Below are positions 25,293 through 34,861 of a DNA stretch of 64,000 nt, in pieces. The position numbers and the translations under genes were made by a program. This stretch comes from Lactarius indigo (Eukaryota; Basidiomycota; Agaricomycetes; Russulales; Russulaceae), in contig JAFKAC010000109.1 in assembly GCA_025766275.1 (NCBI GenBank), positions 1-64,000 of the forward strand, in the 5' to 3' direction. Positions within the stretch are counted from its first letter, which is position 1, and each line of letters opens with the position of its first letter. The notes below the pieces were generated by a model. The model had not been told where the DNA came from and ran no database searches. It saw only the letters and a list, made by a program, of their open reading frames with translations.

Positions 25293-25798
25293 TGTAACGT
25301 CGCCACAACGTTAGCTCGACTTGAGCGTGAATGACAGTAACAACTTAGCAATATGTCGACGCGTTCAACTTGAAGACTCGAAGGTCCAAGTTTCTGTCTT
25401 AGTGAATGCGCGGAGGCACACCGACAGATCTCTTACTATGCTGTTCGCAAACAGAATTGGAGTTCGTAGAAGAGCGAAGAGAAGAGAATGAAAGTGACGA
25501 TTCAAGAAGACCAAGATGGCGTATCTTGGTCTTCACAAGACGGTTTAAATACACAAACGAGCAGGCTTAGAAGCGCTGCTATGAGTCACAGTAGGTAGCG
25601 TCCAACGTATCGCATAAGTATCTCAAACCCTAGTACTACTAGTACTAGTATCGGTGGCGTCCATCCTCAGTCAGCTATCAGTACCGTATCTCCTATCGTG
25701 CTACCGTATCACTGCGTTACCGTAGGTAAGTCCGCAACTAATATACCTTACCGCCGTAGTTGCAACCGGTACAGTAAGGGTACAATCGAAACGTGACA
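25293..25798 (-). repeat. 3' LTR of the chromovirus
   Basis: 506 bp, the 3' LTR relative to minus-strand coding. It differs from the other LTR by eye only in the hairpin loop (GGCGT versus GGTGT, around 25520) and at one position near 25713 (ACTGCG versus ACCGCG). It is adjacent to the polypurine tract at 25799-25812. Confidence 0.93.
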
Positions 25799-25812
25799 TC
25801 ACCCCCCTTTTT
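25799..25812 (-). promoter_or_regulatory. Polypurine tract of the chromovirus
   Basis: On the minus strand the bases abutting the 3' LTR read AAAAAGGGGGGTGA, a purine run with a single T, in the position expected for plus-strand DNA priming by RNase H cleavage. Confidence 0.8.
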
Positions 25813-25829
25813 AGCGTGAGGCCCCAGAC

Positions 25830-26978
25830 TCACCGAAAGTCTCTGGCCGGCCAGTCCCTCTGTTCATCGGCAATACGCTCGAGAGCGGTGGCGCGCTCCA
25901 ACCTGTAGATGGAGTCTTGACGGTCGCTTTGCGCACATGCAATCATGTCCCGCAGCTGCGCCACCCTCGCCCGAAGTCGTTCCAGCTCGAAGCTGGCCGC
26001 GCGGTAGCGCGTGACTTCCGCGGTGAGTGTTTCGTCGTTGATACGGTTGAGGGCGCGGTCAGTGATCCTGTCCGCGGCGAAGATGACGAGGTCTTCATGG
26101 GGGTACGTGGGGCGCAGCGCGGCGTTGACATGAGGCTCGGCGTAGAGGGGCTTACCATATAAGTGAGGGGAGCCCGGTATGACTCCCAGTATGAGGGGGT
26201 CCGCCCCTCCGATGATCTGGACGTGCGATGCGTCCCTCTCTACTCCGTCGGGCCCGGTGATGGGGTATGGAATGTGATGGGGTCGTCGATTTGCCCGGAA
26301 CCCTTCAGGCGCAATAACGTGCGCCGGGTCGTCAGCGGCGGTGAAGGGATGGTGTTCTGCGGCGCCTGGTACACGCACACGTCCTCGATACATGGTGGAC
26401 CCGTCGGAGTTGACGAGCCAGGGTGTGATGCGGGGATTAGTAGGGTCGCTTTTCGTTCGAAGGAAGGCGTGGCGTGCCGGGTAGTAATCGTCGTCGTCAT
26501 GGCCAGCCTCAGCAGCCTCCATCGCTGCCGCCGCTCGCGCATCTCCCTCAGTCGGGCCGCGGCTGAGTCTAGCTGTTCCTTCTGCCACTCCGCCGCTACC
26601 CTCCTCCAGCCGTCCAACTCGTACTCCAGGAGAGTTTGAACGTTCGTCGTTGCGCGGGAAAACTCCGCGAACGCCGATGAGGTCGTCGCTTGGGGGAATG
26701 GCAGCGATGGGTTCGCGCTCCCCTCGTTCGTCACGGAAGACGTGGGCGACGGCGAGCTCGTCGTCGGGCCGTTGCGCGGGGTCTGGGAATCGGGCAAGGA
26801 CGTTTGCCCATTCTTGTGCGGTGATGCGGCCCTCTGGCTGGCCAACAGGTGTGTACGGGGTGATTTGGGTGTTGGGAATCTCGGTCTCGTCGTCGTCGGC
26901 GAGAAGGGCCCGAGCGTCTTCTGCAAGGGAGTCGAGGAGGATCGCTTGGGTGACATGTCGCAGAGGGGAAGTGGGCAT
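25830..26978 (-). CDS. Chromovirus extra ORF between chromodomain and 3' LTR
   Basis: About 382 codons from the ATG at 26978, ending 31 bases before the 3' LTR. The same frame is open back to 27155, but that part overlaps the end of pol. The middle has proline- and aspartate-rich segments. The C-terminal third contains a run of arginine, leucine and glutamate with likely coiled-coil character (SFELERLRARVAQLRDMI). There is no signal peptide or membrane segment, so it does not look like an envelope. I do not recognise a family. It is intact while pol next to it is broken. Possible roles (accessory, regulatory or structural) are guesses. Confidence 0.6.
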   Translation of the reverse strand: MPTSPLRHVTQAILLDSLAEDARALLADDDETEIPNTQITPYTPVGQPEGRITAQEWANVLARFPDPAQRPDDELAVAHVFRDERGEREPIAAIPPSDDLIGVRGVFPRNDERSNSPGVRVGRLEEGSGGVAEGTARLSRGPTEGDARAAAAMEAAEAGHDDDDYYPARHAFLRTKSDPTNPRITPWLVNSDGSTMYRGRVRVPGAAEHHPFTAADDPAHVIAPEGFRANRRPHHIPYPITGPDGVERDASHVQIIGGADPLILGVIPGSPHLYGKPLYAEPHVNAALRPTYPHEDLVIFAADRITDRALNRINDETLTAEVTRYRAASFELERLRARVAQLRDMIACAQSDRQDSIYRLERATALERIADEQRDWPARDFR

Positions 26979-27042
26979 GAGAGTGGAGATTGTAGAGCGG
27001 AGGAATAGGGGATGACTTTCCTCTACACAGATGGAACCCCTT

Positions 27043-30000
27043 TTAACTGCTGCTCCGTGCGCTTGCGCTTCCTGATAAAGACGAAGCGCTTCCTGGTGCG
27101 AAGACGTCATTTTTGTCGACCCACTGATTTCTCCGAGTCTGGGTACCCCTTCCACTTGACGAGGTATTGAAGTCGCCGTCCTCTGCCGAAGTGCCGAGAG
27201 TCCAGAATGGCCTCGACTTCGTATTCTTCTTCTCCATCGATCAGCTCAGGCGGTGGTCGTGTGAAATTCTCGCCGTGAAGAGGCGTTTGCTTGTATGGAT
27301 GTGAGAAGATCAATGTGGAACACTGGGTGGATGCTCCACTGCGTGGGAAGTTCTAATCGATAATTATAGGGGGACATCACCTGTGTCACCCGAAAGGGTC
27401 CGTGGCGTCACGCCGCTAATTTCGCTGTGGGCTGATTGGTGCGAAGGTGTTTGCCTTCTAGCCACACAAGGTCTCCGATTTTGAACTTGGGCGTATCTTT
27501 ATTACGGACCCATGCTTCTTGCGCCTTCTTCATGAGCCGTTGGGCGTCCTCTCTTGCCTCCTTTAGCTGGGTCAGCCGTCTCGTGACCTGAGGAAGGGGA
27601 GATGGCTTATCGGTCCAGTCCGCTTGGGGGTTGTATCCCCATCAGAAGTTGAAACGGCGACTGCCTCGTATGTTCATGAGGCCAATTGTTGTGCGCGAAT
27701 TCGGCGATTGGTAGATAAGCGACCCAGTTGTCCTGTCGCTCGTTTACCCAGAAGCGTAGGTATTGTTCTAGCCATTGGTTGGTACGCTCGGACTGCCCAT
27801 CGGTACGTGGATGGTATGCAGTCGATATGTTCTGCTGAATGCCTAGGAATGCGGCATACTTCTCTGGTGAACTTCGACGCGAATCGGGGGTCTCGATCAC
27901 TGATGCATTTGCGCGGTAATCCAAAGCGTTTAAACACATGAGCGACGTACAGGGCCTGCCGTTTCTTCTGCGGTTATTTCCTCTCGGCATGGAATGAAGA
28001 CTGAGGCCTTGCTGCAGTCGTGATCGGTGATCGTCAGTATACTGTCGTACTCTTTCGACGGCGGGAGCTTGGTGATGAAGTCTATGGCGACCGTTTGAAA
28101 GGGGGTTGCTTCTAGTTCTGGTGTGATAGGGTGTAGCGCGGCTCGTATGGGCCTTGTGTTGACCTTGTTCTTTGGCATTCCGCACAGCCTTGTACGTACT
28201 CATATACATCCCTTCGCAGTCGGGGCCACCAGTAATGTCGTTCTAGAATTCGTTGCGTCCTTGCGATACCCGGGTGCCCGTGTATTGGCAGGTCGTGATG
28301 ATCGTGTATTAGCATCCGGTACGTGGACTGCAGGTCCAGTTATTACGAACCTGCTGTCCTTATACCACTCTCCCTCTATCTTCTTGAGGCGATGGGGATC
28401 TACCCACATCTTGATCACTTCATCGTCTTGTTGATGTCGTGGTTGCAGTAAATTCGGGTTTGCCAGTGAAAGTTCGTGCGGTGTTGAGGGTCCTTACGAA
28501 GACTTCGGGGGGTAGGACAACGACTTCACTATTGTCACTTGCCCCTTGATCATAGTCTGGGCGTCTCGAAAGCGCATCTGCCCTGCCGTTGTTCTTTCCC
28601 TTAATGTGGTGAATTTCGAAGTCATATTCTGAGAGTTCGAGCACTTCCCTGGCAACTCGTCTACTGATCTTTTGTGGTGACTTCCAATATTGTAGGTTGA
28701 GGTGATCCGAATATATTTTGATTTTGTGTGGGGCTCCAGCGAGCAGCGGTCTCCAGTTCCGTAACGCCTTGACGATCGCGAGTAACTCTAAGTCGTAGAT
28801 ATCGTAATTTCGTTCCGTCCTCCGAGAGCGTGGTAGAGTAATAGCCTATGGGGTGTCGCTTTCCAGTCAGATTTTCTTTGTAATAGTACGGCTCCCACCG
28901 CGTATCCGGAGGCATCAACCTCTAATTCAAACGGATCTTGAAGGACGGGGTGTGCTAGCACCGGTTCTTCCGTTACGAGACTCTTTAGGGTGTTGAACGC
29001 TTTGTCTTCTTCCTCGGTCCATCGCCATTCTTCGTCCTTTCGTGTTAGTTTAGTGAGTGGCTTGGCGTGAGTTGCGAAACCGCGGATAAAGAGCCTGTAA
29101 AAGTTACAGAAGCCGAGGAAAGAACGGACGCCTTTGACTTTTGTTGGTGTTGGCCAGTCTTTAATGCCTTGAACTTTTACGGGGTCCATTCGGGTCACCC
29201 CCCTCTCAAGGATTACCCCCAGGTAATCCATCCGCGGTTGGTGGAACAAACACTTCTCGAGCTTGAAGTAGAGGTCGTGCTCTCGTGCGACGCCGAGAAC
29301 ATCGCGTACCGCATTTATGTGGGCTGCCAAATCATGGTCAAAGTGAGTGGCGATGCCAATGTCGTCCATGTAAACACGTATCGTGGTCCCTAGGCGTTCG
29401 TGCTTCGCGATCGTGTCGCGATAGATGTGATTCATCATCGCCTGAAAGGTTGCAGGGGAGTTGGTGAGTCCAAAAAACATGACTGTGGGCTCGAAGAGGC
29501 CAAATTTGGTTTTGAACGCCGCCTTTTCTTGGTCACCGTCGCGAATGCGAATATTGTTGTAGCCCCAACGGATGTCGAGTTTCGTGTAGATGTGTGCATT
29601 GCTGAGGTCTAGGATTAGGTCTTGGATTAACGGCAGCGGATACTGGTTTCGTATTGTGTGGGAGTTGATGACACGGTAGTCCTGTACCGGGCGTAGTTGT
29701 CCGTCCTTCTTTTTGATAAAAAAGAAGGATGAGGCGTACGGGGAAATAGAAGGGCGTAGATACCCCTGCTTCAACTTTTCGTCAAGGAACTTTTGCAGCT
29801 CTTGTTCCTCTTTTGTGTCATTGGATATATCTTGCAGTCGATTGCGGCTGGCGCTGATGGCTTGAAATCGATGGCGTGATCCCATGGTCGCGCTGGAGGG
29901 AAACGATGCGAGGCCTGCTCGTTGAAAAGCATGTCAAACTCAGCGTATACGGGGGGTAACACTGCCTGCCGTTTGCTGTTGTTTCGCAGATATGGCCAGT

Positions 30001-30584
30001 TCTGTCGAAGTAGTGGCACGAGTAAATGTTGATTCGTCCTTCAGTTCTTGAACGATTGCTTCTTTTTCTGCAACAATTAAGGCCCGTATAGTGGGCGTCG
30101 TGAGTAATTCTTCGGTAGTGGCCAGAACTACCGGCTGCATGTCCGGATGCATGGTTGCCGTTGCCCAACTGATTGTGGGCTCGAAGGCGCTCAGCCATGG
30201 ATATCCCAGTACCATGTCTTCGCTGCCGAGGTCGGTTACCAAGAAGGTCATCTTCTTGATCTGTCCGCGTGTTTTTACTTCGAGGTTAACATAATGAGTG
30301 ATTAACCCAGCTTTGTTTTCCGTGTTGTCGATGTTCCATATCTTGCGAGGCGTTTCTAGTGGTTGTACGGGGACTCCAGTTCGTGTCGCCACTCCTGGTT
30401 TGATGAAGTTGTCGGTGGCTCCAGAGTCCACCAATGCATTTGTTTCAGTCGTTCGGTAATTCGTATGGACAGTCACTGGAATTCGCATAGATCGGTAGCG
30501 CGTTGTCACAATTACAGAATTACATTGCAAGGCCCTCACCCAGACTGACGGGTTCAGGCGCTCTGAAAACCCTCTTTTCCCCAC
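27043..30584 (-). pseudogene. Chromovirus pol (protease, RT, RNase H, integrase, chromodomain), multiply frameshifted
   Basis: The domains are recognisable in order but in changing frames. The protease has ALVDSGATDNFI (about 30430). The linker FDMLFNEQASHRFPP is in another frame. The reverse transcriptase has VQDYRVINSHT, FGLTNSPATFQ and RVYMDDIGIA (28788-29885). RNase H has ELEVDASGYAVGAVLLQ and then a shift to HPIGYYSTTLSEDG. The tether is KNNGRADALSRRPD. The integrase zinc domain is HDLPIHGHPG...CAECQ (28110-28315), and its core pieces are AIDFITKLPPSKEYD, ISDRDPRFASKF and TAYHPRTDGQSER. The chromodomain is [10 protein letters not shown]...[14 protein letters not shown] (27180-27260), followed one frame over by [12 protein letters not shown]. 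About ten single-base-type frame switches are needed. The protease frame overlaps the end of gag. Confidence 0.88.
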
Positions 30585-32611
30585 AAGTCTTGAAGTATGA
30601 GGTCTTTAACCTCATCCGTACTGTTGGCTACCTGTGTAAGCCATTCCTTCGCCTGTTCTCCTGCCGTTTTCACCGCTTTGATTTGTGGTGTGGGCGTTGC
30701 GCTGGGTGCTGGTGTGGCGTATCCTGGCAGTGATGGTTCGTACTGAGAGACGGGCCCTGGGGATCCTGGCCACTGCGGTGGCCAGGCGGTTTCCGTCATT
30801 CTGCTGCTGGACGGAGGGTTTTGCCATTGTCTCTGCTGTCGAGGGTGTGGGCAATTTCGTGAGAGGTGTCCTGGTGCGTGACAATTGTAGCAAAGGACGT
30901 TCCTTAGGTCTCTCCTGGACCCGCCTCTTCCTCGTCCTCGAGCTCCAGGGCCTCCTCTGGGAGGGAAGGGTGGCGTAGTCCAGTCGCGATGGGGCAATTT
31001 GTTGAAGTCGATGTCTTCCGATCCGGCCAGCCGTACCTGGGTGCGATCGGCGGAGGTGTCCATGGCCCATGGGTTGGTTTGAGGCAAATTCTGCGGTAGT
31101 GCCCATCCTGCGTTGCCAGTCTGTTTCTTTGGTTGAGTCGTTGGGTTTTTATATTCATTGAGCCTGGCCTTGAGGTGGATATAATTCTTTTGTCTTTTGA
31201 GGACGGCCCTCTTCCAGTCGTTGAATGTTATGGGTTCGTCAAATTGAAATGCGTTCTTAAACAGCTCCTTGGGCAAACCCGACGTAAACAAGTCGATGGT
31301 TTGTGGTTCATTGAGGTGGTAATGAGCCTTCCGTGCTAGCTGTTCGAAGTCGTTGACGTACTTGTCAATGTCCTCTCCCACCATTTTGAAGCCCTTTCGC
31401 AGTATGGCCTGCGCTTGCTCCCTTTCTAGCGTGTTTTCGAATCGTTGGCTGAATCCGTCAGCCACGGCGTCCCATAAGCCTCGAGTGTAGGGGCTGATCC
31501 CTCGTTGTATTTGCCGATTGAGCCAGTTCAGGAAGGATAGAACCCATTCGCTGACTGCTCCTCCTTTGATGTAAGACAGGAATAGGAGGCATCTCCTATA
31601 GTCGTTGCGCATGATGGGGGCGTCTAGATTCATGCCCCAGTACACATGCCACTGCGTGAGAAATTGATCGACCTTAAGTCGGTCTCCATCAAAGATAGAG
31701 GGTGGCTCGCCGGTTAATTTTTCACTGGGGTGTCCTCTGTCTCCTGCTTCTCCACCTCCTCCGTCACCGCCATCTCCTCCTCCTCCTCCGGGTGGGGCAT
31801 GGGGCGGTCTCCTTGGTGGTTCGGTTCTTCGTAGGTCAAATGGAACGCCTCCTCCAGGTGGTGGTGGCGGGTCGTCTCCCGGTCCTCCTATGCCCGGGGG
31901 CAGCTCCATTGTTGGTCGTCTCTCGGACGGGGGATCTCCTCTATCAGAGCCTATTGCTCTGAAGATTGCGACGTCATCCGCGGTCATACGTACTCCTGTT
32001 TCGGGGTTAATGGGCATAAGGATAGCCCTTGCTTCTTCCTGTACTACTCGTGCTTCCTCTTGCGCGACCTCTTCCATGGCCCGTGTTATTGTGGCCATAA
32101 TGGCTGGGGATCGGATGTGAATCGGTTCGGGTTCGGTGATGTGTGCGGACTCAGCTCGTTCTACCAGGAGATCTTGTATTGCTCCTCCGCTTGTTTCGGT
32201 CTGGTTTGGTTCTCTTCCCTCACTTCCTCCTTCTGATTCGCCTGATTCTTCCGTCACTACTTCTCCTGTAGAGTGTTCTCGTACTTGTCCGTCAATAGGT
32301 CCCCAGTCTGCTCTGCTGTTGAGTTCTCGTGCGTCGATGTCGCAACGGTATCTGGGTCCGGCTGGTCGTATAGCGTCCCACTGGGAGTCTATGGGGTTCC
32401 ACGTAACTTCTACCCAACACAAATGGTCGAAGTTGAACTCAACTGGACGGAACCTCGAAGGTCCGTTGAACTCTACAAAGTATCCGGTTTCTTCCTGTCG
32501 CTCCCTCCAACTGGCAGCTTGTAAAAAGCGCGTAGGGACGTTCCGTTCCCCTCTTCTTGGGATTGAATACGGACGAAAGCTCGTCCACTGGTCTCTGGTT
32601 GTTACGGCCAC
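30554..32611 (-). CDS. Chromovirus gag
   Basis: About 685 codons. The conserved capsid-like region includes FLTQWHVYWGMN and FKMVGEDIDKYVNDFEQLARKAHYH, and a CCHC knuckle CYNCHAPGHLSRNC lies near the C-terminus (about 30870-30900). A glycine/proline-rich stretch precedes the capsid. The frame has no ATG near its start. It opens after a TAA at the LTR junction (about 32628), and the first codon at 32611 is GTG; the first internal ATG is about 170 codons in. Either a non-AUG start is used, or an upstream start has been lost. The stop at 30554 overlaps the protease frame by about 30 bases, compatible with frameshifting between gag and pol. Confidence 0.8.
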   Translation of the reverse strand: MAVTTRDQWTSFRPYSIPRRGERNVPTRFLQAASWRERQEETGYFVEFNGPSRFRPVEFNFDHLCWVEVTWNPIDSQWDAIRPAGPRYRCDIDARELNSRADWGPIDGQVREHSTGEVVTEESGESEGGSEGREPNQTETSGGAIQDLLVERAESAHITEPEPIHIRSPAIMATITRAMEEVAQEEARVVQEEARAILMPINPETGVRMTADDVAIFRAIGSDRGDPPSERRPTMELPPGIGGPGDDPPPPPGGGVPFDLRRTEPPRRPPHAPPGGGGGDGGDGGGGEAGDRGHPSEKLTGEPPSIFDGDRLKVDQFLTQWHVYWGMNLDAPIMRNDYRRCLLFLSYIKGGAVSEWVLSFLNWLNRQIQRGISPYTRGLWDAVADGFSQRFENTLEREQAQAILRKGFKMVGEDIDKYVNDFEQLARKAHYHLNEPQTIDLFTSGLPKELFKNAFQFDEPITFNDWKRAVLKRQKNYIHLKARLNEYKNPTTQPKKQTGNAGWALPQNLPQTNPWAMDTSADRTQVRLAGSEDIDFNKLPHRDWTTPPFPPRGGPGARGRGRGGSRRDLRNVLCYNCHAPGHLSRNCPHPRQQRQWQNPPSSSRMTETAWPPQWPGSPGPVSQYEPSLPGYATPAPSATPTPQIKAVKTAGEQAKEWLTQVANSTDEVKDLILQDLWGKEGFQSA

Positions 32612-32617
32612 GATGAA

Positions 32618-32628
32618 ATCTTGGTCTT
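32618..32628 (-). promoter_or_regulatory. Predicted self-priming primer-binding site
   Basis: Two bases inside the 5' LTR boundary, the element strand reads AAGACCAAGAT. It does not start with the TGG typical of a tRNA-primed site. The same 11-mer forms one arm of a perfect inverted repeat in the LTR (32845-32871), so the opposite arm, ATCTTGGTCTT, is exactly complementary to the primer-binding site. This is the arrangement known from Tf1/sushi-type elements, where the first 11 nt of the transcript prime reverse transcription. Confidence 0.7.
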
Positions 32629-32630
32629 AA

Positions 32631-33136
32631 TGTAACGTCGCCACAACGTTAGCTCGACTTGAGCGTGAATGACAGTAACAACTTAGCAATATGTCGACGC
32701 GTTCAACTTGAAGACTCGAAGGTCCAAGTTTCTGTCTTAGTGAATGCGCGGAGGCACACCGACAGATCTCTTACTATGCTGTTCGCAAACAGAATTGGAG
32801 TTCGTAGAAGAGCGAAGAGAAGAGAATGAAAGTGACGATTCAAGAAGACCAAGATGGTGTATCTTGGTCTTCACAAGACGGTTTAAATACACAAACGAGC
32901 AGGCTTAGAAGCGCTGCTATGAGTCACAGTAGGTAGCGTCCAACGTATCGCATAAGTATCTCAAACCCTAGTACTACTAGTACTAGTATCGGTGGCGTCC
33001 ATCCTCAGTCAGCTATCAGTACCGTATCTCCTATCGTGCTACCGTATCACCGCGTTACCGTAGGTAAGTCCGCAACTAATATACCTTACCGCCGTAGTTG
33101 CAACCGGTACAGTAAGGGTACAATCGAAACGTGACA
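32631..33136 (-). repeat. 5' LTR of the chromovirus
   Basis: 506 bp and the same length as its partner, with two differences by eye. It contains the putative promoter described at 32845-32889. Confidence 0.93.
32845..32889 (-). promoter_or_regulatory. LTR core promoter: TATA-like box and hairpin at the predicted transcription start
   Basis: On the element strand TATTTAAA (32882-32889) lies about 27 bases before ATCTTGGTCTT (starting at 32855). The latter is the right arm of the inverted repeat AAGACCAAGAT-ACACC-ATCTTGGTCTT. If transcription starts at that arm, the RNA 5' end would be complementary to the primer-binding site at 32618-32628. The equivalent in the other LTR is 25507-25533. Confidence 0.6.
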
Positions 33137-33563
33137 CCGGGCCTATTATCATTCTATCCACCCATCACGCCCCCCGGACGGACGCAACCACCCTCTATGG
33201 CTGGCCGCCATACCCCCCAAAAAGCCCAGTGACGATTACGTGCCAATCACCCGCCGCACCCACGCCACTGCCATGCAACTCGCCACTCTTCACTCCTTCA
33301 CATCTGACTACTCTCTTCGCCACCGCCCTGACCTTCCCCTGGAAGATTCCATGTGCCACGCGTGCAAGGTACCCTATTCTTTCCGACACATCATCTATCA
33401 CTGCCCTCTGTACGCGCGACACCGCTCCCAGGCGTTTGACCACTTCCTCGACCACACCACAACCCCTCTCCGCCTGTTCTATGTGCTGGAGATCCAATTA
33501 TGCAAATTCCTACAGTCATCCAAAGCCGCTTCCAAACCTAGGCGTCCACGTCAACCTGGATGA
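33137..33563 (+). pseudogene. LINE 1 ORF2, 3' part
   Basis: Continuation of ORF2 beyond the chromovirus. After one copy of CCGGG the frame matches the interrupted part and stays open to the stop at 33561-33563. It carries CHACKVPYSFRHIIYHCPLY, a C-x2-C-x7-H-x4-C arrangement typical of LINE ORF2 C-termini and thought to bind nucleic acid. The conserved open frame supports a functional ORF2 before the insertion. Confidence 0.85.
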
Positions 33564-33870
33564 AGGAGCTCTCCGACCTCAACTCGCCACCCTGTGCCCC
33601 GCACAGCCCCGTAAGTGCTACCCTCTTCGTGTTCCATGCCTAAGGGCCTTTGCGCTTGCGATGACCTCATATTTACGCCTTCTTACCCGTGACCCGGCCT
33701 CCTCTTGATATTGAGGTGACCATATGTATTAGCTTCGGCTTGTACGATTAACTTCTCGGCACTCGTCAGCCCTCACGTGAGCTCAGCTTATGTATACTTG
33801 TATTACTTTGGCGCTCCCGCGCTAAGACCGGCTTTGTATTGTATGTACTGCTCCGGAATATAAATTCATT

Positions 33871-33907
<37 letters not shown>
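33564..33907 (+). other. LINE 1 3' UTR and poly(A) tail
   Basis: About 310 bp of untranslated sequence followed by roughly 37 consecutive A's from 33871. The tail runs directly into the right target-site duplication CAGCCATGAATC (33908-33919). Confidence 0.9.
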
Positions 33908-33908
<1 letters not shown>

Positions 33909-33919
33909 AGCCATGAATC

Positions 33920-34624
33920 TCACCCATTCTCAACTCGGGTCAAAAATGATGGCCATCAGGAATTGGCAGCCTCCATGCGAACGGAGTTGAATGGTGGGTC
34001 AAGGAAGGCATCACGGACTCTTGTGATGGGCGAAGGTACATGGAAGCATCGCGCATGCCCCTCCGCGTGTGGACGCATCGTGCTCGGTGTCGGCGGCAAA
34101 TTTACGTCTCCTCGTCCTCGATGCCTGGACACTGACGCTGTGCATACTTCGAGAGGAAGTGTCACCAGCGCCTGTCTCTTGGAATTTACTGTCAAAGGTA
34201 AGCGAAGAATTCACACAAATCACGCGGCAAGGTTCTGATGCCAGTCCGGACGTGATTGGCTGTACTCTGGCTTGTTATTACTCGATTAAACTGCACAGCG
34301 CCTCGAGGTGAGTGTATCCGTGTAGCTGGTAAAATCACCCTCCACAATGCAAAGATCTACTCGGGGATCTATACCACCCTGTCATACAACGCCACCCGTG
34401 TTGGGAAAACGAAACGTGATTAAAAGTAATGTAGCATTTATCGTACTGCCGTACGGGAATCAGTGTAAGCTGGGTCTGCTGGTCCCGGCTACGAATACTG
34501 TACCATTAGCCGCCGTGAGTTGCTTTGTTTGTTTTCCTGTTGCTGGACTCTAAGGACTCTAAGCAGCGTCGGAGCCGGGTTGACCGGACAAGGTCCGACG
34601 ATGAGGTGAGATCGGCTGCTGTAT
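33920..34624. other. Host DNA between the two LINE insertions
   Basis: About 700 bp of single-copy sequence stranded between LINE 1 and LINE 2. Short frames (33963-34238, 34347-34553) are not recognisable. Before the insertions it was contiguous with about 16.8 kb on the left and 42.3 kb on the right. Confidence 0.5.
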
Positions 34625-34638
34625 GAACTCTCTTTTCC
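34625..34638. repeat. Target-site duplication of LINE 2 (3' side of element)
   Basis: GAACTCTCTTTTCC here is repeated at 42303-42316. It abuts the T run that represents the poly(A) tail of the minus-strand element. Confidence 0.9.
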
Positions 34639-34861
34639 TTTTTTTTTTTTTTTTTGGAGGGGCGCTTCTATTATGGTATCTAGTTACGTGTGTACGTCTA
34701 AATACCAGTAACGGAGTGCCAAGTGTTAGGAGATTTACCATCAGCTCCACTTGGCGCGCTTGTTGCCGGGCCTAAAGGGTACCGGTTTGTGAGGGAAAAT
34801 GCATTTACGCACATCCTCTGGTGGGGGGATAGTGTGGGACTCAGACACTGAGCAGCCGTGG

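Larger units (their letters stand above)
25293..33136 (-). mobile_element. Ty3/Gypsy chromovirus nested in LINE 1
   Basis: A 7844-bp LTR retrotransposon on the minus strand with 506-bp LTRs that begin TG and end CA, and a 5-bp target duplication. Gene order on the minus strand is gag (zinc knuckle), protease, reverse transcriptase, RNase H, integrase, chromodomain and an extra ORF. The C-terminal chromodomain places it among chromoviruses. A primer-binding site of 11 nt next to the 5' LTR matches a hairpin arm in the LTR (see the regulatory entries). Gag and the extra 3' ORF are uninterrupted, whereas pol shifts frame many times. The LTRs differ at only two positions by eye, so the insertion is recent. 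Confidence 0.93.
16888..33907 (+). mobile_element. LINE 1: full-length non-LTR retrotransposon split by a nested chromovirus
   Basis: Two-ORF non-LTR element bounded by a 14-bp target-site duplication and ending in a long poly(A) run (33871-33907). Without the nested 7844-bp chromovirus and one copy of its 5-bp duplication it would be about 9.2 kb, unusually large for a fungal LINE mainly because ORF1 is about 1565 codons. ORF1 carries three zinc knuckles. ORF2 carries an apurinic-like endonuclease, a reverse transcriptase with YVDD, an RNase H-like segment and a C-terminal cysteine-histidine motif. The endonuclease-RT-RNase H order fits the Tad/I-like groups, but I cannot place the clade without alignment. 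The ORFs are otherwise open, so the element was probably competent until the chromovirus landed in it. Confidence 0.9.

Noticed and set aside
25620..25760. Repetitive CTAGTACTA and CCGTATC motifs as a CRISPR-like or satellite array
   Set aside because: They are part of the LTR (repeated at 32960-33095) with no regular spacers, and CRISPR arrays are not expected in a fungal genome.
26742..27008. Plus-strand frames at the chromovirus 3' end
   Set aside because: Antisense to the extra ORF. No coding signal of their own.
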